A DNA stretch of 35,094 nt from CAZHTF01 sp964535305 (GTDB lineage: Bacteria > Planctomycetota > Phycisphaerae > UBA1845 > Fen-1342), in contig CAZHTF010000029.1 of NCBI GenBank assembly GCA_964535305.1, positions 1-35,094 of the forward strand, read 5' to 3'. A program made the position numbers and the translations under genes. This document shows, piece after piece, positions 22,293 through 31,800 of this stretch (position 1 is the stretch's first letter; each line of letters begins with the position of its first letter). The notes below the pieces were generated by a model. The model did no database searches. It had not been told where the DNA came from and worked only from the letters and a program-made list of their open reading frames with translations.

Positions 22293-23098
22293 GCGCCGGC
22301 GGCTGGCTGCGCCCGGATTGGACGCTCACCTGCGAGCAGCTCGAGCTGCAACGCAACGGCCGCCGCGTGTTGCGCGGCGTGGACCTGCTGCTGCGGCCGG
22401 GCGCGTGCCTTTCGATCATCGGGCCCAATGGCAGCGGCAAGACTTCGCTTCTGCTGGCGCTGCTTGGATTGCTCAGGCCGACTTCGGGCCGCATCGCACT
22501 CGACGGGCTGAGGCTGGAGCGGCTCTCAGCCCGCCGCCGAGGGCAGCTCGCCGCATATGTTCCGCAGACCATCGAGCGCATTCCGAGCTTCAGCGTTTAC
22601 GACGTGGTCGCCGCGGCCCGCTTCCCACACGTCCCGCCGCTGCGGCCGCTCTCGCAGGCCGACGAGCAAATCGTGCGCCACGCGCTGCAGCAATGCGGCC
22701 TCGAAGCGCTCGCGCAGCGGCCGATCAACGCCGTCAGTGGCGGCGAGCGGCAGAAGGCGCTGATCGCGGCGGCATTGGCACAAGACGCGCAGATCATGAT
22801 GCTGGACGAGCCGGACAACGCGCTCGACCCGGCACACCAGGTCGAACTGGTGCGCCTGCTGCGCGGTTGGCTGGCGCAGCAGCGCGGCCTGGTGCTGATC
22901 AGCCACGATCTGCAATTGCCGGCGTGTTTGGGCGGACAGGTGCTGGCGCTGCGCGACGGGCAGGTCTTTGCACACGGCCCGGCCGCGCAGGTGCTGACAC
23001 CCACGGTGCTCTCGGGCTTGTTCGGAGCCCGGTTTGTCGAGCTGCGCTCGCCGCACGGCGCACTGGCGCCCGCCCCCTGGCTGGGCGACGCCGGCTGA
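22289..23098 (+). CDS. ABC importer ATPase, BtuD/FepC type
   Basis: A 269-residue ABC ATPase. Walker A GPNGSGKT is at 45-52, the Q loop YVPQ at 90-93, signature SGGERQK at 150-156, Walker B IMMLDEP at 169-175, D loop NALD and H loop SHD at 205-207. All catalytic elements are present. The RIPSFSVYDVVAAARFPH segment after the Q loop is typical of ATPases serving cobalamin and iron-siderophore permeases, which agrees with the upstream BtuF-like gene. A BtuC-like permease would be expected but does not follow; the next 135 bases are empty. ATG 22289 overlaps the preceding stop. Confidence 0.9.
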   Translation: MSAGGWLRPDWTLTCEQLELQRNGRRVLRGVDLLLRPGACLSIIGPNGSGKTSLLLALLGLLRPTSGRIALDGLRLERLSARRRGQLAAYVPQTIERIPSFSVYDVVAAARFPHVPPLRPLSQADEQIVRHALQQCGLEALAQRPINAVSGGERQKALIAAALAQDAQIMMLDEPDNALDPAHQVELVRLLRGWLAQQRGLVLISHDLQLPACLGGQVLALRDGQVFAHGPAAQVLTPTVLSGLFGARFVELRSPHGALAPAPWLGDAG

Positions 23099-23203
23099 GC
23101 GCGCCGCCGCCGCCCGGTCGCGGACGACCAAGATCGCGTGTCGTGCGGCGAATTCTCGCCCGCGCCGAAAGTGCTGAAACTCTTCGGCGCGCGAGCGCTT
23201 CGC

Positions 23204-23209
23204 TATAAT
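23204..23209 (+). promoter_or_regulatory. -10 box upstream of mqnE
   Basis: TATAAT within CGCTATAATCCG, 24 bases before the mqnE ATG, would give a 5-prime leader of about 18 bases. The -35 region 17 bases upstream reads TCTTCG and is poor. The same GCTATAATC context occurs before the gene at 32257, and CGCTATACTC before the DUF3299 gene, which supports it being functional. Confidence 0.45.
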
Positions 23210-23233
23210 CCGTATTGAAACATTCAGAAGAAA

Positions 23234-24511
23234 ATGAACAGCGACGTTGGCGAAAACACGGTGATCGACGCGGCATTGCTGCCGATTCGCGAGAAGGTGC
23301 TTGCCGGCGAACGCCTTGCGCACGCTGACGGGGTGAAACTCGCCAATTCGCGCGACATCTTTACTGTCGGCGAGCTGGCCAATTTGGTACGCGAGCGGCT
23401 TCACGGCCGGGCCGCGTTTTACAACATCAACCGGCACGTCAACTACACCAACTACTGCGTGCTGCGCTGCAAATTCTGCTCCTTCTACCGCGCCCACGAT
23501 GGCCGCAGCGGGCTGACCGAGCTCTCAAACTCGCAGGGCTACGAATACAGCGCCGAGCAGATCATCGAAATCGCAGCGGACGCTCAAGCACAGGGCGCGA
23601 CCGAGCTGCACATGGTCGGCGGGCTGCACGCCAAGCTGCCTTTCTCCTGGTACACCGACCTGTGCCGCGCGATCAAGGCCCGCTGCCCCGGCCTGCATCT
23701 GAAGGCCTTCACCGCGATCGAGATCGTGCACTTCACGCGGATCAGCAAGCCGCGCCTCAGCATCGAGCAGGTGCTGCGCGCGCTGCGCGACGCCGGCGTA
23801 GACAGCCTGCCCGGCGGCGGCGCCGAGATCTTCGACGATCGCGTGCACGACGAGGCCTTTCGCGCCAAGGTCGGCGAAAAGCACTGGTTCGACGTGCATC
23901 GTACGGCGCACGCGCTGGGCATTCCCACCAACGCCACCATGCTTTACGGGCACGTCGAAGGCGTCGAAGAGCGCATCACGCACTTGGTGAAGCTGCGCGA
24001 GCTGCAGGACGAATCGCTGGCGCTAGCCGAGCGCTGCGGGTGCCGAAAGCTGCACGACGAAGGCGGCACAGCGCTCGCGCTGCGCGGGCAGCAATTCTGC
24101 GGGCATCGCGCGGCGTTTCAATGCTGCATCCCGCTCTCGTTCATTCCCGACGGCAGTGCATTTGCCGAGCTGCCCGGCCCGACCGGGCTGGACGACCTGC
24201 GCACGCTGGCCGTGGCGCGGCTGATGCTCGACAACTTCGCGCACATCAAGGCTTTCTGGATCATGCAGTCGCCCAAGCTCTCGCAAGTGGCGCTCAATTG
24301 GGGCGTGGATGATTTCGACGGGACGGTCGTCTGGTACGACATCACCAAGCGCGAAGGCCGTGGCACGAACCACCAGCAGCTTACGGTCGAGCAGATTCGG
24401 GCCCTGATCCGCGAAGCCGGCTGCGTCCCGGTCGAGCGCGACACGCTCTATCGGCCCGTGCGCCGCCAAGAATCCGCGGCTAGTTTCCAGCGGGTGGCGA
24501 CGCGGACGTAG
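23234..24511 (+). CDS. mqnE: Aminofutalosine synthase (radical SAM), with an unusual insertion
   Basis: A 425-residue radical SAM enzyme joining chorismate-derived 3-enolpyruvylbenzoate and the adenosyl group to form aminofutalosine, early in futalosine-dependent menaquinone synthesis. The iron-sulfur motif is Cys75, Cys79, Cys82 in NYCVLRCKFCSF. Family segments include NRHVNYTN, GATELHMVGGLH, LKAFTAIEIVH, SLPGGGAEIF, PTNATMLYGHVE and the C-terminal NWGVDDFDGTV. Normal MqnE goes straight from KLRELQDE to a FQ..IPL strand; here about 35 residues (261-295) intervene, carrying Cys268, Cys270 and Cys289, next to Cys297-Cys298. The frame is intact. ATG 23234 has only a weak AGAAG upstream. No other menaquinone gene is near. 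Confidence 0.9.
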   Translation: MNSDVGENTVIDAALLPIREKVLAGERLAHADGVKLANSRDIFTVGELANLVRERLHGRAAFYNINRHVNYTNYCVLRCKFCSFYRAHDGRSGLTELSNSQGYEYSAEQIIEIAADAQAQGATELHMVGGLHAKLPFSWYTDLCRAIKARCPGLHLKAFTAIEIVHFTRISKPRLSIEQVLRALRDAGVDSLPGGGAEIFDDRVHDEAFRAKVGEKHWFDVHRTAHALGIPTNATMLYGHVEGVEERITHLVKLRELQDESLALAERCGCRKLHDEGGTALALRGQQFCGHRAAFQCCIPLSFIPDGSAFAELPGPTGLDDLRTLAVARLMLDNFAHIKAFWIMQSPKLSQVALNWGVDDFDGTVVWYDITKREGRGTNHQQLTVEQIRALIREAGCVPVERDTLYRPVRRQESAASFQRVATRT

Positions 24512-26327
24512 ATTCCTCCGCTGCCACCTTCTGCCGCCGCGAAATCCAAGCATCGGCGCACTGCTCCAGGATCGTCAGCGGGAGCGCCCCGGCGGAAAGC
24601 AGCATGTCGTGAAAGTCGCGTAGGTCGAAGCGCTCACCCAGCGCGGCTTCCGCCCTACGACGCAGCTCGCGAATGCGCAGTTCGCCGATCTTGTACGCCG
24701 TCGCCTGCCCGGGCCAGGCGATATAGCGATCGATCTCGATGTTGATGTTCAGCTCGCTCAAGGCCGTGTTTTCCAGCATGTAGGCCACGGCTCGTTCGCG
24801 CGTCCAGCCCAGCGCATGCATTCCCGGGTCGACCACCAGCCGGCAGGCGCGCCACATCTCGTACAGCAGCCGGCCGAAGTCGTCATACGGATTCTCGTAC
24901 ATCCCCATCTCGAGCCCGAGCCGCTCTGAATACAATGCCCAGCCCTCGCCGTAGGCGTGAAACCAGGCGTCATTGCGGAAGGCGGGCACGTCCTCGAGCT
25001 CCTGCGCGATCGCGATCTGGAAGTGGTGCCCGGGCACGGCTTCGTGCATGGCCAGGGCGACCATCTCGTAGCGCGGCCGCTGATCGAGCGCGTACGTATT
25101 GGCGTAAAACCAGCCGGGTTCGCCGTTGCGGATGTCACCGTGCTGGTAGTAAGCCGTGGTCTGCGTCGGGGCCATGAACGCCGGGATTTCGCGCACGCCG
25201 TAAGGCAGCCGTGGCAGCACGCGAAACAGCTTGGGCAGGCCGGCGTCGATGCGTTTGCAGATGTCGCGATACTCGGCCAGCAGCGCCTTGGGCGTCTTGT
25301 GATAAAAGCGCGGATCACTCCGCAGATAATCGATGAACGCGCGGAACAGCCCGGCCTCATCCAGCTTGGCGGCGTCCGGCCGCAGCGTCAGGAAATCCGT
25401 GCGGCGGATGACGCTCAGCATCTCAGCCCGGATGCGGGCCACTTCGCGCAGCCCGGTCTCGTGAATCTGCTCCGCGCTCAGCTCCGTCGTGGTCATGCTG
25501 CGCAGCGTGTACGCGTAGTACGCTTCGCCGTCGGGCCAGTCGATCGCGGCGATCGACTCGCGGCAGCCGGGGACGTATGTGTTGGTCACGAAATCGCCCA
25601 ACCGGCGCAATGCGTCGCGCACATCCGGCAAGACGCGCGCGAAGAACTGCTCGCGCAGCGGCGTTAGCCCGGCCTGCAGCGCCTGCGGCGCGTTCTCGAA
25701 TGGCTGCGCCAGGCCATCCAACCCGCCGCTTAGCAGCGCCGTGAATTGCGCGGGAATTCCGGCCAGCGCGACGCGCGGCGGTGTGCGGCCCTCGTGCAGC
25801 CCGCGTTCGAGCAGTTGCAGCGTGTGCTGCACGCGCTCGGGCACCTGCGAGAGTCGCTTCAGGTAGTTTTCATAATCGAGCACGCTGGCGAAACGCACGC
25901 GCTCGTGCATCTGCGGCACGTCCTGCTGCGGACCCCAGCGCGCGCCGATCGGCACGAGGAACGTGCGGAAACGATGGCCGTCGAGCGCGTCGCGCAGCTC
26001 AGCCTCGAACAGGTCGTAGTGTAGCGCGTCGCGCTCGGAGAGCTGCTTGCGGTCCAGCTTTTGCAGCCGCTCCAGGAAACGCGCGGTCTCCTCGTGTCGC
26101 CGCTCGATGGCGCTCAGGCTAGCGTCGCTGATGCGGTCAGCGTAGCGGTAATCGCCGCGGGCCATTCCAAATTCGGGAAACTCGCGCAGTTGCCACTCGT
26201 AGCGCTCGTCAAAAAGCGCACGCAGCGCGGCGCTGCCGGTGTGGCTGTCGCCGCCGGCTTGCTCGGCGGTGGTCAGTGTCGCAATCACGAGCAAACAGCA
26301 CGCTCCGCAGCGGGCAGTGTTGAGCAT
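24480..26327 (-). CDS. DUF885 peptidase-like secreted protein
   Basis: A 615-residue exported protein with a signal peptide of about 22 residues. DUF885 proteins are almost wholly helical and resemble M32/M3 metallopeptidases. The zinc motif HEAVPGHH is at 428-435, and the downstream GEGWALYSERLGLEMG segment supplies the third ligand. Other members cleave oligopeptides or act as carboxypeptidases; here the target is unknown. The catalytic Glu and both His are present, so it should be active. The last 32 bases overlap the end of the convergent mqnE. ATG 26327 lacks a clear Shine-Dalgarno sequence. Confidence 0.9.
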   Translation of the reverse strand: MLNTARCGACCLLVIATLTTAEQAGGDSHTGSAALRALFDERYEWQLREFPEFGMARGDYRYADRISDASLSAIERRHEETARFLERLQKLDRKQLSERDALHYDLFEAELRDALDGHRFRTFLVPIGARWGPQQDVPQMHERVRFASVLDYENYLKRLSQVPERVQHTLQLLERGLHEGRTPPRVALAGIPAQFTALLSGGLDGLAQPFENAPQALQAGLTPLREQFFARVLPDVRDALRRLGDFVTNTYVPGCRESIAAIDWPDGEAYYAYTLRSMTTTELSAEQIHETGLREVARIRAEMLSVIRRTDFLTLRPDAAKLDEAGLFRAFIDYLRSDPRFYHKTPKALLAEYRDICKRIDAGLPKLFRVLPRLPYGVREIPAFMAPTQTTAYYQHGDIRNGEPGWFYANTYALDQRPRYEMVALAMHEAVPGHHFQIAIAQELEDVPAFRNDAWFHAYGEGWALYSERLGLEMGMYENPYDDFGRLLYEMWRACRLVVDPGMHALGWTRERAVAYMLENTALSELNINIEIDRYIAWPGQATAYKIGELRIRELRRRAEAALGERFDLRDFHDMLLSAGALPLTILEQCADAWISRRQKVAAEESTSASPPAGN

Positions 26328-26521
26328 TCCGATAGACTAATGCGACGCGCGGCGGAAGTCTCTAGCCGTGCCCGCGCGACATCCGGCTTGCCTGATTTCT
26401 GCAGTACTTCTAGCATGCGGCAGGTTTGGCGCGCGCAGGGTGGGTCGCACGCTCGAGTTTAGGATGAACCAGGACCGTACGGTGCGTTGTTGCCGCGCCG
26501 CACGGCGGAGCGACAGGGATC

Positions 26522-27721
26522 ATGGCGACGTTCGAACGCGACGTTTGCGTCATGGGCGGCTGCGGCCATGTCGGTCTGCCGCTGGCGGTGCTGCTGGCGG
26601 ACAAGGGGCTCAAGACCGCAATATACGATATCGACCTGGAAGCCATCGCCAAGGTTCACAACGGCCAGCCGCCCTTCATGGAGGACGGACTCGAGCCGGT
26701 GTTGCGGCGGACGCTGGCGGCCAGGACGCTGAGCGTGCACGAAGCGCCGCCGGTGATCGCCGAGTGCCGCTATCTGGTGGTCGTGATCGGCACGCCGGTG
26801 GATGAGTATCTGAATCCGCGGGTGAACGCGGTCTGGGGCGCCCTGCAGCGGATTCGCCCACATCTGCGCGACGGACAAACGATTGTGCTGCGCAGCACGC
26901 TGTATCCGGGCATCAGCGCGCAGTTGAACCAGTACGTGCGCGACGAGGGCTTGAAGATCGACGTCACGTTCTGTCCGGAGCGCGTGGCGCAGGGCCAGTC
27001 GCTGCGCGAGATCCGCGAATTGCCGCAGATCGTCTCGGGCTTCAGCACACAGGGCGTTGCCGCGGCGCGCGAGCTGTTCACCGGCGTCGCTTCCGAGATC
27101 ATCGAGCTGTCGCCGATCGAGGCCGAGCTCGCCAAGCTCTTTAACAACGCCTGGCGCTACGCGGGCTTTGCGATGGCCAACCAGTTTTTCATGATCTGCA
27201 ACGAGCACGAGGTGGATTTTTACCGCGTGCACAAGGCCATGACACAGAACTACCCGCGCGCCACCGGCCTGCCGCGGCCGGGATTTGCCGCCGGCCCGTG
27301 CCTGCTGAAAGACACCATGCAACTGGCCGCGTTCTACGGGCACAATTTCTTCCTGGGTCACGCGGCCATGCTGGTGAACGAGGGCCTGCCCGATTACGTC
27401 GCGCGCAGGCTGCGCGACAAGTACGACCTGCGAAACATGAGCGTCGGCATCCTGGGCATGGCCTTCAAGGCCGACAGCGATGACGTCCGCGACAGCCTCT
27501 CCTTCCGGCTGCGCAAGCAGTTGCAGGTGCAGGCGCGCGAAGTGCTCTGCAGCGACCCGTATGCGCAGTTCGAGGGCAACCTGCCGCTCACCGACGTGCT
27601 GCACCGCGCCGACATCCTCGTGATCGGCGTGCCGCACACGCAGTATCGACAATTGACCTGGCCCGACCGCAAGCCAGTGATCGACATCTGGAACACGCGC
27701 GGGGACGGAGCAGTGATATGA
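26522..27721 (+). CDS. Nucleotide-sugar dehydrogenase (UDP-glucose/UDP-ManNAc dehydrogenase family)
   Basis: A 399-residue NAD-dependent four-electron dehydrogenase. The N-terminal Rossmann motif is GGCGHVGLP at 12-20, then a DID acidic strand end binding NAD. The middle has VIGTPVDE, RSTLYPG and CPERVAQG; NNAWRY contains the conserved substrate-loop residues. The catalytic Cys260 lies in GPCLLKD, and Lys206 in the AKLFNN helix is typical. The C-terminal domain has GMAFKADSDDVRDS. It turns a UDP-hexose or UDP-HexNAc into the uronic acid; the PERVAQG and R/W-rich loops lean to the WecC side, but the sugar is not certain. It overlaps the following epimerase gene by ATGA. Confidence 0.9.
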   Translation: MATFERDVCVMGGCGHVGLPLAVLLADKGLKTAIYDIDLEAIAKVHNGQPPFMEDGLEPVLRRTLAARTLSVHEAPPVIAECRYLVVVIGTPVDEYLNPRVNAVWGALQRIRPHLRDGQTIVLRSTLYPGISAQLNQYVRDEGLKIDVTFCPERVAQGQSLREIRELPQIVSGFSTQGVAAARELFTGVASEIIELSPIEAELAKLFNNAWRYAGFAMANQFFMICNEHEVDFYRVHKAMTQNYPRATGLPRPGFAAGPCLLKDTMQLAAFYGHNFFLGHAAMLVNEGLPDYVARRLRDKYDLRNMSVGILGMAFKADSDDVRDSLSFRLRKQLQVQAREVLCSDPYAQFEGNLPLTDVLHRADILVIGVPHTQYRQLTWPDRKPVIDIWNTRGDGAVI

Positions 27722-28737
27722 AGATCCTGGTGACCGGCGCGGCGGGGTTCATCTGCGGCTACCTGATCGAGCAATTGCTGGAAGCCGGCCACGAGGTGGT
27801 CGGGCTGGACAACTTCTCAAAGTATGGCCCGGTGCGTCGGGCGTTTGACCAGCATCCGCGCTACCGCTTCGTGAAGGGCGATGCGCGCGACGTCGATCTG
27901 CTCAAAGACCTGATCCGCGGCTGCGACCAGTTCGTCGCCGCGGCCGCCATGATCGGCGGCATCTCGTATTTCCATGAGTTTGCCTACGACCTGATCGCGA
28001 CCAATGAGCGCATCACGGCGGCCTCGTTCGACGCGGCGATTCACGCGTTCAAGCAGGACAAGCTGCGCAAGATCACGGTGCTTAGCTCTTCGATGGTCTT
28101 TGAGTCCGCCACGCAGTTCCCGTCGGTCGAGGGCCATCAATTCGAATGCCCGCCGCCGCAAAGCACCTACGGCTTTCAGAAGCTGGCGGTGGAGTATTTC
28201 GTGCGCGGCGCGCACGAGCAGTACGGCTTGCCGTTCACGATCGTACGGCCGTTCAACTGCGTGGGCATCGGCGAGCAGCGGGCCCTGACCGACAAGCAAG
28301 TGATGTCCGGCAACGTGCAATTGGCGATGAGCCATGTCGTGCCCGACCTGGTGCAGAAGGTGATCAAGGGGCAGGATCCGCTGCACATACTCGGCGACGG
28401 CAGCCAGGTGCGGCATTACACCTACGGCGGCGACCTGGCTCGCGGCATCCGCGTGTGTATCGAGCATCCCAAGGCGCTCAATGAAGATTTCAACATCTCG
28501 ACGGCGCAATCCACGACTGTGCTCGAGCTGGCCGAAGCGATCTGGCGCAAGATTCTGCCGCACAAGCCATTCCGCTACGTCAGCGATCGCCCGTTCAAGT
28601 ACGACGTACGCCGGCGCGTGCCGGACGTGCGCAAGGCCAGCGAGCTGCTGGGGTACGAGGCGAGCACTTCGCTTTCGACCATGCTGGATGAAGTGATCCC
28701 CTGGGTGCGTGAGGCCATCGCCAGCGGCACGATCTAA
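27718..28737 (+). CDS. NAD-dependent sugar epimerase/dehydratase (extended SDR)
   Basis: A 339-residue extended short-chain dehydrogenase/reductase. The cofactor motif is TGAAGFIC at 6-13, where the last glycine of TGxxGxxG is replaced by Cys. The catalytic set is SSS at 123-125 and YGFQK (Tyr151, Lys155). RPFNCVG and HYTYGGDLARGI are typical of sugar-nucleotide epimerases and decarboxylases. Together with the preceding dehydrogenase it probably converts a UDP-uronic acid, or a related sugar nucleotide, for the glycosyltransferase that follows. The product cannot be named. Translation is coupled by the ATGA overlap. Confidence 0.88.
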   Translation: MKILVTGAAGFICGYLIEQLLEAGHEVVGLDNFSKYGPVRRAFDQHPRYRFVKGDARDVDLLKDLIRGCDQFVAAAAMIGGISYFHEFAYDLIATNERITAASFDAAIHAFKQDKLRKITVLSSSMVFESATQFPSVEGHQFECPPPQSTYGFQKLAVEYFVRGAHEQYGLPFTIVRPFNCVGIGEQRALTDKQVMSGNVQLAMSHVVPDLVQKVIKGQDPLHILGDGSQVRHYTYGGDLARGIRVCIEHPKALNEDFNISTAQSTTVLELAEAIWRKILPHKPFRYVSDRPFKYDVRRRVPDVRKASELLGYEASTSLSTMLDEVIPWVREAIASGTI

Positions 28738-28803
28738 CTTTCGCGCGCGTGCCGGCAATTTTCGGGGGGTGTGCGGCGGCCGCTTCGGGTACCCACGATC
28801 GAC

Positions 28804-31800
28804 ATGCACGAACATGAGTCGATGCCGGAAGTGTCCATCGTTGTGCCGGTCTACAACGAGAGGGACAACATCGCCGCCTACCTGCGCAGTCTGGGCGAAG
28901 CGGTCCGCAGCCGGGCCGAGATCCTGATCGTCTACGACTTTGACGAAGACAACACGCTGCCGGCGATCGCCGCGATGGGCGACCCGCCCGCCGGCCTGCG
29001 GCTGGTGAAGAACACGCTCGGACGGGGCGTGATCCACGCGCTGCGCATGGGGCTGCGCGAGGCCCGCGCACCCGCGATCATCGTCAGCATGGCCGACGGC
29101 TCCGACGACCTGCCGCTGATCGACGTGATGGCCACGCGCATCGCGCGCGGCGCAGATGTCGTGGCCGCGTCGCGCTATTGCCGCGGCGGAACGCAGATCG
29201 GCGGTCCCTGGCTAAAGGGCAAGCTCTCTCAGTTCGGCGGGCGCTCGCTGCACGCGCTGGCCGGCTTCCCGGTGCGCGACGCGACCAACAGCTTCCGAGC
29301 GTATTCGCGGCGCGTGGTGCAGGAAATCGAAGTGGAGAGCAGCGGCGGCTTCGAGATCGGCATGGAGCTGACGGTCAAGGCCTGGGCCCGCGGCTGGCGC
29401 GTCGAAGAATTGCCGGCCACCTGGCGCGACCGCACCGCGGGTGAATCGCGCTTCAAGCTCTGGAAGTGGCTGCCACTGTATCTGCGCTGGTATCGCGCGG
29501 CGCTCTGGCATGGACTGCTGCGCCCGCGTTTTCCGCCCGCGCGGCGGCAGATGGGTTTGGGTCTGCTGCTGGCGGCGCTGCTGCTGGGCGCGTGGAGCGC
29601 CTGGCCGCGCGCTCAGGTGCGGCTGCATTCATACGACTTCGCGCCGCAGGCGCGCGAGGGGCAAGTCGAGCTGGGCTGGGCGATGGTGCGGCCGCCGGCG
29701 ACGCTGCCTGCCGATGCGCCGCTGGCCAACGCGCTCGATCCTGCTCCGGATCAATACATGACGCTGCTGCGCACGCGCGTCCCGGGAGAGGCGACCCGCG
29801 CGCGGCTGCGCATACCGCACGACGGTTCGTGGCGCGTCTGGGTTTCGAATGCCCGCGGCGCGCCGCGCGGGTTGATGCTGGCGCTTTCGCAGGCCGGTCG
29901 CGAAATTCCGCTGACGCCGCTGGATTCGATGCACGTCGTACATAAGACGTACTGGAGCGCCTACGAGGCCGAAGCGGCGCTGACGGCGGGCGAGTACGAG
30001 CTGGCGATTCGATCAGACCTGGGTGACCGCTCAGGATCCGATACGTCAACGCAGGTTGGCGCGATGGCTGTCTCTGCTGCGGCTACGGGTGACGCCGACA
30101 CGGCGCAGTTCGGAGAAGTAGTGCTGCGTCCAAGCGAATCGGACGCGTCGCTTCCGCCGGTGGCAGACGCAGCCGGGCGGCTGGCGCGGACCGCAGCGCT
30201 GACGCTGGCGCTGCTGGGCCTGGGTTTGTTCTCCGTCTGGGGTACGGCGCCGCTGGCGCTGTTGACGCTGGCGCTGGGCAGCGCCCACTTCGTTGAGCTG
30301 GGCCTGAGCACGCTGCACTTTGGCATGTCGGACGACGACTGGTATCTGCTCACCGATCAGAGCGCGCTATTGCAAGGCGACTATGGCGAGCTGCTGCGTT
30401 CGCACCAGGGTCACGTCATTCCGCTATACCGCGCGCTGCGGCACGGGCTGTATCTGATCGCCGACGTGAGCGGAACGCCGATGCGCATTGTCAACCTGGC
30501 GCAGATGCTGCTGGGCGCCGGACTGCTGATGGGCCTGGTGGCACTGTGGACACGGCGCGTGCTGGCAGGCGTGGCGGGCGGAATCATCTACCTCACCGCG
30601 CTGCGCGTGCACGCCGAGGGGCTCTTCCTCACAAGCTGCAGCCCGGTGGCCTTCGCCGCCACCGCGATCATCGCCGCGATGTACTGCCTCGAACGCTATC
30701 TGCGGCGTCCGCGGGCGGCATTCCTGGCTGGCGCGTGCGGCGCGGCGCTGGCCGCCCCGTTCCTGTTCGCTGGCGGGGCGATCGTCTTCCCGGCACTCGC
30801 GGCGCAGTACGTAATACCGCTGCGACCACGGCTGCCGCTGAGGCGAATCTGGCCGATGGCCGGCGGGTTGCTGCTGGTCATGGTCCTCTTCCTGGGTGCA
30901 TATCGCATCGGCCTGGGCAGCGATGCGTCATCAACGCACAACCTGCAGCCGCCGCGCACCTGGAGCGCGCTCGCCGAGCATGTGCAGACTGTCATCGAGC
31001 GCTGCGGCGAAGCCCTGCTTTTCGGCGTACACGCGCAACTGACGCCGCGCGGCGACAGCGCGGGTGTGGCGGCGGTTGCGCTGCTGCTCACACTCGCACC
31101 GCTGCTGACGCGCGCCGCGCCCCGCGCACTGCGAAGCACGGCGCTCGCCGGACTGCTGCTGATCGCACTGGGATATCTGGTCGTATTCTCGATCCGCAAG
31201 ACCACCGGCGTCGAATGGTCACGCTATCACGTGCTCGCCAGCGTCGGCGTCGCGGTCTGCATCGCCGCAGCCCTGGGTGTTTCGCTGCGGTCGCGCCGCT
31301 GGGGGCGGCTGGGGCAGGCAGCGATCCCGCTGCTGCTGCTCGTGCGCGTGCTGATGCAGTCTGAGGAATTGCAGCGCAGCGAAAGCACCTGGGCACACAT
31401 CTTCGCACAACAGCAGCGCGTGATCGACGCGATGCACGCGGCGCTGCGCGAGAGCGGCCAGGCGGGCGTTCCCGACGGCGATTCGAGCGACCGGCTCGTG
31501 CACATCGCATGTTCGAGCCGGCCGTCGGTCGCGCTGCTGTCCAGCCTGCTCGAGCGCCGCACGCATCACGCCGCAACGGTCGCCGCGGGATCGCCCGATC
31601 TTTCAAACGCGGCCCTGCGACGGGCGTACCGGGAGCTCGCGCAGCTTCATCTGGACGCGCTCTCGCCGCCCAACAACGACCTGGGCACGGTGCTCGTGGC
31701 AGACTCGACGGATGAGTTGCCGGCGGTGCCGTTGCTGCGCGTCGATGCGGCGGGGGTCGAGGCTTTTGCGCGCTTTGCCGCGCAGAACAAGCTCGAGCGC

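Noticed and set aside
27817..29037. Open frame of 406 codons on the minus strand across the epimerase gene
   Set aside because: Antisense frame that spans two genes and the gap between them, with no recognisable motif.
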